This document shows positions 56,087-64,000 of a stretch of DNA of 64,000 nt, in pieces. The stretch is from Lactarius indigo (taxonomy: Eukaryota > Basidiomycota > Agaricomycetes > Russulales > Russulaceae): NCBI GenBank assembly GCA_025766275.1, contig JAFKAC010000013.1:1240001-1304000 (forward strand), read 5' to 3'. Within the stretch, counting starts at the first letter, position 1. Each line of letters starts with the position of its first letter. The notes beneath the pieces were generated by a model that was not told where the DNA came from, did no database searches, and saw nothing but the letters and a program-made list of their open reading frames with translations. A program made the translations under genes and the position numbers.

Positions 56087-57720
56087 TTGCCAACTGAAAT
56101 GACACCCGAACATCCCATTTATGAGCAGGATCAAGCTAAGTTAAAACCTTGGGTTGACACTCATAAGCTAAAAGACATTGAAGGGACGTGGTATAAAGAT
56201 GGACAACGGGTGGTCACCAGTGGTATTCATGACAAACGTACTATTATTGCCACACATCACAACTCTCCTGTCTACGGCCATCCAGGAATTAAGTGCACTC
56301 TCCAACTCACTGAATGACATTACTGGTGGCCACAGATGAAGAACAATGTCACAGATTATGTCAAAGGCTGTGCCAAATGCCAGTGACACAAGGTCAATCT
56401 CCACCCCATCTGGGCGCCATTACAACCCATCTACCCCAAACCGGAAGCTCTACCATTTGAGACTATTGCAGTGGACTTTATTACTAAACTTCCTGTCTCT
56501 TACAGCTATGACTCCATCTTGACGGTGACCGACCACAACTGCACTAAGGCTGCCGTCTTTATCCCATGCTGTCACGGTCACGTGACATCGTGACACAGTG
56601 CCACGCAACGCGTTCGAAAAAGATGAGTCCCCGAAAGTTTTACAGAAGTATTGGTTTTGCAATAAGCACGCCTTATGGTGCCATTGACACGTAGTTACAA
56701 CGCGTCAGCCTGTGTGACGTGGCCTGAGAAAACAGTCCCGAAAAACCCTAGTCTGTACGAGTATAAGAGTAGAAGCGTAGCAAGTAGATTACTTGTCTAC
56801 TCTTAGTTCCTGAATACCGAGTATACATTGTCATTGTCCCCTCTCCCTTGCGATCTCTCTGAGTGAGCCAAGGAATCCCCAAATACTCGACTTGTATTGA
56901 AAACACAAGTCTCGACTCTACCGATTGCGTTGAGCACAGCTCCGCGTGACTTAGCAAACGTACGGTCCCTCGGAACCGTAACACATGCAATGAAGAAATA
57001 ACTGCTGAGGGCATGGCTGCTCTGTACATTTCCCACATATTTCCTCAATTCAGACTTCCTTTGTGTATCATCAGTGATTGAGACCCCGCTTCACATCCAA
57101 GTTCATGAGGGAGATGTGCAAAATTCTTGGCATCAACCAAAACATCTCAACAGCGTACCATCCCTGGACTGATGGCCAATCAGAGAGGACCAACCAGTGG
57201 CTGGAACAATATCTCTGCTTCTGGGTAAACAAAAGACAAGATGACTGGGTCTGCTATCTACCCATGGCGGAATTCACTCACAATAACTGGCCCAATGAAA
57301 CTACACAAGAGTCACCCTTCTTCCTCTTATCAGGGTTCAATCCCTGCGCTGATTGGATTGATAGGCCATCCCCTATTCCACAGGTCTTGTTGCACCTAGA
57401 CCAGTTCAAACAGGCACGACAACGTGCCTTCTCCTACATGTTCTGAGCACAGAAGTCATGGGTCAAGCACAAAGATACACCCAAATTCAAAGAAAATGAT
57501 CTTGTGTGGCTCAAAGGACACCACTTATGCACACACCAGCCAACCACAAAATTAGCAGCCAAACACCATGGACCTTTTAAGGTTGCCCAGGTGATGTCCC
57601 CTGTCAACTATCGCCTCGAACTTCCCACACAGTGGAGCATCCATGATGTGTTCCACATAGATCTTCTCACACCTTATCACGAGACCCCCATGCACAGACC
57701 AAATTACCAGCGCCCACCAC
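56087..57720 (+). pseudogene. K Pol: integrase, split by LTR I2
   Basis: Zinc domain HHNSPVYGHPGIKCTLQL, core FETIAVDFITKLP, then I2 (56570-56983) after FIPC, then NEEITAEGMAALYISH, SD-DPAS-type stretch and TDGQSE. GPY/F part: HGPFKVAQVMSPVNYRLELP, VFHIDLLTPYHE. TGA at 56315, 56385 and 57079, with a frameshift just after the last. Confidence 0.85.
56570..56983 (+). repeat. Solo LTR I2
   Basis: 414 bp, TGTCACGG to CCGTAACA, target duplication CATGC (56565-56569 and 56984-56988). GAGTATAAGAGTAG promoter motif near 56758. Confidence 0.9.
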
Positions 57721-59112
57721 CTGATTTGGTCAATAATGAAGAGGAGTACGAGGTTGAGAAGATTCTGGACTCTCGGTGATTTGGCAGAAGGCATTGGCTC
57801 CAATATCTTGTCAAATGGAAGGGCTATCCCAACTTGAACAATCAGTGGGTCAATAAGGATGATGTCTTTGCTGACAAAGCCATTCGGGATTTTAAAGCTT
57901 CAAACCCCGATCAAGAAGTACATATAAGGGCGACTCAATGCCGTGCTAAGTCTCCATCACCCACTCCTGTCTTCTACCCTCTCATGACTTCTACCAATGC
58001 CCCCACACCAAACACCACACTCCTTGAACACCTCGTGAGGGGTGCAGTGGCCTGTAACACAGTACACACCCCAAGCTCCTGAAGATGTCCCTGACGAAGA
58101 GGGGCCTATCACCCAGCAAGAGTGGGATGCCATCCAGAGGCGATTCCCCCTACCTACCGGAGGGGTCCTCACCAACGACACCACCCCCACTTACAACCTT
58201 ATCAACCCTGACACCAGTCAACAGTTCAACACCACCCCCATCACCCATGAAGAACTCGCTGCCCTTCGAGCAGCTCTCCCAAGTGCTGACGAGTGCTCAA
58301 GCACTCCAAGCATGGGATGAGCAGTGGAAGGAGACAGCGCACAAGTGGCAGGTCGAACAGTTACACTTGGTGGAGATGTGGAGGAAAGCATGGAAGGCAA
58401 GGCAAAAGTATTGGAGGACAATGATGCTATCTATGATGATAGTGATCAATACCCGGCGAGACACTCTTTCCTCAGAACACAAAGCCACACTGACGATCCT
58501 GATGCCACCCCTTACATCGTCTACACCAACAGGAACCCCATGTATCGAGGAGATATCTGGGTCTTCTGAGTGGTGCCCCATGAGCCCCAATCTCCCAACG
58601 ACGATCCCACCTCCATCATGGCACCAGAAGGGTTCAGGCACAATAGGGGACCCAATTTGATTCCCTTCCTGGTCCAACTCCCTGGAGGGTGAGTTGTAGA
58701 GGCTGACCACGTACAGGTGGTCATATGTGGCAACCCATTCATGTTAGGATTGGTAGCTGGGTCGCCATACATGTATGGTCAACCCCTGTATGCACAACCA
58801 TGCCGCCCTCACAATGATCAGGCCTTTATCACCCACGAAGACCTCATAATACTCAAAGAGGGCAACACTACCGACTGTGTGCTTGAGAAGATAGGTGACA
58901 AGTCTCTTACAGCAGAGGTTCACTGCTTCCACACAGCAGCATTTCACAAAGACCAGCTGCTGGCACACCTGAGGGAGATCAGGCTGTAGTTGGCAAACAT
59001 GACACAGGATAAGCTTGACTCCATTTACCAACTTGAGTGAGCTAACACATTTTGGCAGATTGAGGAGGAGCAGAAGGACTGGCCGTTGTCGGCTTTCATG
59101 CAAGGTGGGCCT
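57721..59112 (+). pseudogene. K Pol: chromodomain and C-terminal extension
   Basis: Chromodomain NEEEYEVEKILDSR, LQYLVKWKGYPNLNNQW, NKDDVF, with TGA at 57778. Extension blocks as in A and B: GPITQQEWDAIQRRFPLP, APEGF..RGPNLIPF, GSPYMYGQPLYAQP, ITHEDLIIL, GDKSLTAEV, then a helix-rich tail (DQLLAHLREIRL). Frame changes near 58080 and 58570. C7 lies just downstream. Confidence 0.75.
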
Positions 59113-59683
59113 TGTTGATAAGTGACCCTTGTGCACTTAGTGGCTCATATGGACCAGACTTGCAGCATGGACTGCTTTAGATTAGATATACAGGACTTGT
59201 AGATTAGATACTATTTGATCTGTACAATCTGAACTTATCTTTGCATCATATATGACATCACTGTACTTCTAGTGACATCATACATCTGGACTCTGCGTTG
59301 TAAAACGCCTTTGTACTTTCCTTTGTTCCGTACTTAGCTTTATCCTTATTATGATGTCACTATGATATCATTTAGCTCTGGACTCTTCTTGTTCTCCATG
59401 CCCTTGTTCTCAAAGCGTCCACTCCTTTGTCCGTTTGTAGAACAATACCTTCTTGTATTCTGTGACTAGTGTTACTAGTGTTGTACTATTGTCACTCCCT
59501 GTAGAAGTATAAGTAGAGTACCATGTACACTCCTGGTCCACATCAGTTCTCACTGTTTGTGTGCCAGACAACCTCTTGCTTCACTCTGCTTGCACTCCCT
59601 GTTGCTGCTTCCAGCCACCCTTGATATCTCACCACAGTCTCCCTTGTCACTGTGAGTATCATCTCTATGTGTGCTGTTCATCA
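59113..59683 (+). repeat. Solo LTR C7 (copia1 family)
   Basis: 571 bp, target duplication GGCCT (59108-59112 and 59684-59688), inserted between the end of K Pol and its polypurine tract. No intron-like segment (junction at 59567). Confidence 0.9.
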
Positions 59684-59708
59684 GGCCTCACATCTGAAAA
59701 GGGGGTAA

Positions 59709-60205
59709 TGTTATGGTACAGACATCATTCGACTCATGGCCGGTTATGACTACAGCCCGATAGTAGTATTAGTCATGGACTCTTACATCGCATCAGTCAG
59801 CATAGTAGTTCGCATGTGATTGTGACTCATGTATGACTCATTCCTAGGATAGCTGTACTAGGGTTCGAGCTAGTTACACTAGTGGTTTTCTATTGTTCCA
59901 GCAGTGCTTTAAAGCCCACATGTATCTGTATAAATAATTGTTCTAGAAGACCAAGATTTCCCATCTTGGTCTTCTTCAATCCACCATCTTGACTTGTCTT
60001 TTGCCTGCCTTAGTCTCCAACTAAGTGTACCTCCACTTCTATCCACCAAGGGATAGACCTCTTTTCATCTTTGCTGCAGTGTGTGCCCGTAGTGCCCCTG
60101 TTCAGCCTGTGTTGGGTTGACATGTGATCCCCATTCACCTATCTTCGCTAAGTTGATTATGCCTACTCAGAGTTCAAGTTGGACTAACGCTGGTGGAGTG
60201 TAACA
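59709..60205 (+). repeat. K 3' LTR
   Basis: 497 bp, preceded by GAAAAGGGGGTAA (polypurine tract). Target duplication follows. Confidence 0.9.
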
Positions 60206-60754
60206 CTTGCACACTTAGTGGCTCATACGGACCGGACTTGCAGCATGGACTGCTTTAGATTAGATATACAGGACTTGTAGATTAGATATTGATCTGTACA
60301 ATCTTGAACACCTTGTATTTACTTATCTATGACATCACTGTACCATGACATCATGTGGACTCCCCTAGACCTGTCATTGTACTACACCTTTGTTCTCTTC
60401 TTAGATATATCCTTATTGTGATGTCATTATGATATCATCTTAGTCTGGACTTTCTTTGTTTCTATGTTCCTTGTTCTCCATCTGTACGTTCCTTTTGTCC
60501 ACATGTAGAACAATGTCCCTTGTACTATGTGACCCTATGTTACATCCTTGTAGTAGTGTCACACTTGTAAACAGTATAAGTAGTGTACCATGTATGCTCC
60601 TGGTCCACATCAGTTCTCACTGTTTGTGTGCCAGACACTATCTTGCTTCACCTGCGAAGACCTCCCTCTGCTGCTATCCAGTTGCCACTTGTATCTCACC
60701 ACAGTCTCCCTTGTCACTGTGAGTACAGGTCTGTCTTTGCTGTTCATCACATTT

Positions 60755-61408
60755 CTATGGGTAAGACCTCAGGTCTCCAGTCTTTGTTGTGGGATTCTCC
60801 TTGTAGAATTGTGGCACATACAAAAATGTGTTCTGGTAACACCATGATTCCTTTATTGTCATTTTCCCCTTGGTCATAATCAGGCCTTCGAGAGAGGGCA
60901 TCAGCACATCTGTTGGATGTCCCTTTGATGTGATGAATCTCAAAGTCATACTCAGAGAGTTTGAGTACTTCCCTGGTGACACATCACCTGATCTTTTGCA
61001 GTGACTTCCAGTACTGTAAGTTCAAGTGGTCAGAAAAGACTTTGATTTTGTGGGGGGAACCTGCTAGGAGAGGTCTCCAATGTTGGAAAGCTTAAATGAT
61101 CGCTAAGAGTTTGAGGTTGTATATGTTGTAGTTCCATTCTGCTTCATTGAGGATAGATGAGTAATAGCCAATAGGGTGTCACTTGTTGTCTTCCTTGTGT
61201 TGTAGGAGTACTGTGCCAGTTGCAAAACCAGATGCATCAAGTTCAAGTTTGAATTGTTGCATTAGGTCAGGGTGAGTGAGTATGGGTTTGCTGGTGACAA
61301 GGCATTTGAGGTCCTGGAATGCTGTTTCCTCATCTACTCCCCAATACCATTTGATGTCCTTATGTGTTAGTTTGTTGAGGGGGCATGCTTTGGTGGTGAA
61401 ACCTCAGA
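60755..61408 (-). pseudogene. E Pol: RNase H
   Basis: Reads from right to left LELDASGFATGTVLLQ-like, HWRPLLAGSPHKIKVFSDHLNLQYW and YDFEIHHIKGTSNRCADAL, then a linker up to the C8 target. Several stops. Confidence 0.8.
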
Positions 61409-61413
61409 TGAAT

Positions 61414-61768
61414 TGTCACGCCTCTGTGACATCACAGCCACATGTTTTCACTTTGGAATGTTCCTCTCCTGATGTATCATGATTGCCAGCTCATGTATGC
61501 CACCTGTCTGTTTGCCAGCTCATAGAAAACAGTCCCATAAAACACCAGTATTGTACGAGTATAAGTAGAGGCTTGTAGTACCTTAGGTACTTTGTCTACT
61601 CTTTGTTTGAATACAGCTACTTGTTCTGTCTCCCCTCACTTGCCCCACAAGTTCCCATCTCTCACCTCCCTAAAGTCTCTACCCTTGCCAACAAAATCCC
61701 CAAACTTCTTCCAACAAGAAGTTCTCATTCAAAGTCAAGAAGGTTGACAGCCCAGCTGAGCTGTAACA
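61414..61768 (+). repeat. Solo LTR I3
   Basis: 355 bp, TGTCACGC to GCTGTAACA, target duplication TGAAT (61409-61413 and 61769-61773), inserted between RT and RNase H of E. GAGTATAAGTAGAGG motif as in I2. Confidence 0.85.
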
Positions 61769-61773
61769 TGAAT

Positions 61774-62600
61774 GGTCAGTAAAAATTGCAAAACCCAAGA
61801 AAAGAGCAGATGTCCTTAACTTTAGTTGGCATAGGCCAATCTTTGATACCAGAAATCTTGACAGGGTCCATGCATGGGGAATGAATAAGGCATTTTCAAG
61901 TTTGTAGTACAAGTCATGCTCAGCAGATATGCACAGCACGTCTCTAACTGCTTTGACATGATCCTCCAGTGAGTATTTGAGCCCTGTAGTGATGCCAATG
62001 TTGTCCATATAAACCTGTATGACCATACCACACACCTCATGTTTGGTGATAATGATGAAGTTCATCATAGTCTGGAACGTCACCAGAGAATTGGTTAGGC
62101 TGAAGAACATCACCATGGGTTTGAATAGTCCATAATGTGTTTTAAATGCAGCTTTTTCTTTGTCTCCCTCCTTGATACATACATTGTTGTACCCCTATCT
62201 AACATCGAGCTTAGTATAGGTGTGGGCATTACTGAGGTCGGTAATGAGATCAGAGATGAGGGGGAGGGGATACTGATTGTGGATAGTGATGGTGTTGATC
62301 TTTCAGTAGTCCTGTATGGGGTGTAGCTCCCCATCCTTCTTTTTAATGAAGAAGAAGGATGATGTGTACAGGGATTTAGAGGGTCTTATGTGACTTTTCT
62401 TTAGTTGTTCCTCTATCCATTCCCTTAGCTTTTTATCCTCTTCTTGCATCATAGGGTATATCTTGCAGTCAATGGTGTCAGCCATCCCAGGTTTAAATTC
62501 AATGGCATGGTCCCAGGGCAGGGCCTGCTGGGAGGGAATCTGTCTAAAGCTTCTTCACTAAAGAGGCATGCAAATTCTTGGTATTCAGTGGGTAGCTCTG
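61774..62600 (-). pseudogene. E Pol: reverse transcriptase
   Basis: FFFIKKKDGELHPIQDY, FSLTNSLVTFQTMMNF and VYMDNIGITTG (second catalytic Asp reads Asn, whereas close relatives A and K have YMDD). A short deletion removes the LGVILEKGVTCMD stretch. Clearly inactive. Confidence 0.8.
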
Positions 62601-63234
62601 CTTTTGTAGTGTATTGTTGGGCAGTGATAGCAAGGTCTGCGGCAGTTGCCCTAATCTGGCACCCTTCTTCAAATTGTTGTCATTGCTCATCAGTAATGAT
62701 GCATGAGTGTATGACTTCATAATCATCCTGTACAGAGGCAACTGCCACAACAGGTGTGCTATGCTTGATGCATGGGTTCACTGACTGAATGACAATAGGA
62801 AGCATTCCTTCATGTATAGTTGCTTGCAACCATTTGATTTGGGGGTCATATATAGCAAGCCATGGGTATCCTAATATGATGTCTTTGTTTCCTATATCAG
62901 TAATAAGGAAACACATGTCCTTATTGATTCCTTTAGTTTGTATGTTGACGTCAACATAGTGGGTGATACACCCAGCTTTATTTTTGGTGCTGTCGATATT
63001 CCAAATCTTTTTTGGGTTGTCAAGGGGTTTTGTTCCAAATCCCATCCTCCTGACAAAGGAGGGTCTCATGAAGCAATGGGTTGCTCCAGAGTCAACTAGT
63101 GCTCATATGTCAGCCATTGTGTACCTGGTGCAAATTGATACTGGAACTCTCATAGAACGATAGTGAGTCATGATTACACTGTTACAATTAACTGCCCTTA
63201 CCCAGGCCAATGGGTTTAGGCGTCCTAAAAACCC
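62601..63234 (-). pseudogene. E Pol: protease region
   Basis: -1 frame: GRLNPLAWVRAVNCNSVIMT, then a stop after MADI and LVDSGATHCFM, with ILGYPWLAIYD. The heptamer GGGTTTT lies at 63234-63228, in the same place as in A and B. A TAG directly follows it in the Gag frame. Confidence 0.8.
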
Positions 63235-64000
63235 TCCTTTTTCCACAACTGTTGGAGGATAATGTCCATTACATTGTCCAATTCTCCTGCTACCCCATTG
63301 AGCCAATCATTGGTGCACTGTTGCAGTGGTGCATCTTGGACCACCTGTGTTGCAACTTTGGGTTCTTGTTGATAATAGTCAGTATTGATATACCAACTGC
63401 TTGATGCTTGCTGCTGTTGATAGCCTCCTCACAGTTGTCTGCAATTGCATGCAATATGCCCATCCTTTCCGCAGTTATAACATGTGACTGGCCTTTGGTT
63501 ATTTCACCCTCCTCCTCATTGCAAGAATCCACCTCAGGGTCAGTATGGGGGACATGGGACAAGTATATCCTCTGCTCCTGTAAGCTGCCCTCAGATATGA
63601 TCTGCTGACGTGGCCATAGCATTAGGATCACAATATTGTAGGTTGCATGGTTGCCAAGAGCTTCATGGTGGTCCTGACCATTGACATTGTTGTTGACATG
63701 GTCATTCTTGTTTTTGTGGTGCTCTGCAATTGAGCACAGCTTTGAGATGCATATATTGTTGCTGGTGAATGGTGGTAGCTTCCTTCCATTCCCAATAATT
63801 TTGTGGGGAGTCAAGGGTATAGACCTTTGAGTATAGGTCTTTCGGTAACCCGCCCATGAATAAGTCAAGCATCTGGGGGTTATCAAGTTGATACTGAGCA
63901 TGGCATACTAGTTGTTCAAATGGAGTGCAATACTCATCTAGGTTGCCCCCAATCATTTTGAGTCCTTTCTTGAGTTCATACTGCACTTGTTCTTGTTCCA
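63229..64000 (-). pseudogene. E Gag, C-terminal half (continues off the right edge)
   Basis: YELKKGLKMIGGNLDEYCTPFEQL and DLFMGGLPKDLYSKVYTLD match K and A; the knuckle CYNCGKDGHIACNC lies near 63480. The frame changes after about 63700. Confidence 0.8.

Larger units (their letters stand above)
50794..60205 (+). mobile_element. Element K: Ty3/gypsy retrotransposon with chromodomain
   Basis: LTRs of 498 and 497 bp, target duplication CTTGC (50789-50793 and 60206-60210) in LTR C8. Closely related to A in LTR, Gag and Pol. Insertions inside: G2, I2 and C7. Confidence 0.9.
50774..60749 (+). repeat. Solo LTR C8 (copia1 family), split by element K
   Basis: Pieces 50774-50793 and 60211-60749 make about 559 bp. 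Target duplication CATTT (50769-50773 and 60750-60754) in element E. K inserted at CTTGC, 20 bp from the LTR start. No intron-like segment (junction at 60634). Confidence 0.9.
39567..64000 (-). mobile_element. Element E: outer minus-strand Ty3/gypsy remnant
   Basis: Visible at 39567-39585, 48671-50773 and 60755-64000; the rest of the interval is nested insertion (D, C8 with K, I3). Read from right to left it gives Gag (running off the right edge), protease, RT, RNase H, integrase, chromodomain and half of the C-terminal extension, where copia1 cuts it. No LTR of E is visible. It is closely similar to A and K but has the most lesions. Confidence 0.85.

Overview
This window looks like the edge of a transposon cluster in a filamentous fungus, most probably an agaricomycete (mushroom-forming basidiomycete). 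Reasons: a nine-intron Zn2Cys6 regulator gene with 51-147 bp introns; chromodomain-bearing Ty3/gypsy elements; a roughly 1,000-residue Tc1/mariner-type DDE transposase gene that itself has short GT-AG introns; and recurrent CGA-to-TGA decay. The species cannot be named from the sequence alone. All homology calls here were made by eye from motifs.

Positions 1-4608 are ordinary single-copy DNA: the 5' part of a zinc-cluster transcription factor gene (minus strand, running off the left edge), a divergent promoter region, a small mitochondrial succinate dehydrogenase assembly factor gene (SDHAF4 type), and about 1.3 kb with no gene that I can support.

From 4609 to 64000 everything is nested transposable element. 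Two outer hosts can be recognised. Host F is a + strand gypsy element starting at 4609. DNA transposon T (4802-24487, TA target duplication) sits in F's 5' LTR. Gypsy A (4932-18244) sits in T, copia P (7435-12551) in A, and solo LTR C1 (9544-10145) in P. T also received solo LTRs H, G1 and one of the A family, and A received solo LTR I1. Gypsy B (24732-33069) is a second insertion into the same F LTR, and its own 5' LTR holds another solo LTR. Host E is a - strand gypsy element visible at 39567-39585, 48671-50773 and 60755-64000. It was invaded by gypsy D (39586-48665, carrying solo LTRs C4 and C5), by LTR C8 (50774-60749, itself split by gypsy K at 50794-60205, which carries G2, I2 and C7), and by I3. 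Between F and E lies copia1 (34091-39566), a nearly intact 1,359-codon gag-pol flanked by near-identical LTRs in opposite orientation. Almost every junction is supported by a 5 bp target duplication that I could read.

The gypsy elements share one plan: self-primed reverse transcription (the 11 nt after the 5' LTR complement an 11 nt stretch starting 34 nt after the TATA box), a Gag with a CCHC knuckle, Pol in the -1 frame relative to Gag (protease, RT, RNase H, integrase, chromodomain), and an additional uncharacterised module after the chromodomain. That module is a Pol extension in A, B, K and E, but a separate ORF3 with coiled coil and tandem zinc knuckles in D. All gypsy copies are broken by TGA codons, mostly at former CGA codons, and by small indels. 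The most interesting signals are the post-chromodomain module, the covarying self-primers, and a 54 nt intron-like segment present or absent in the copia1-family LTRs.
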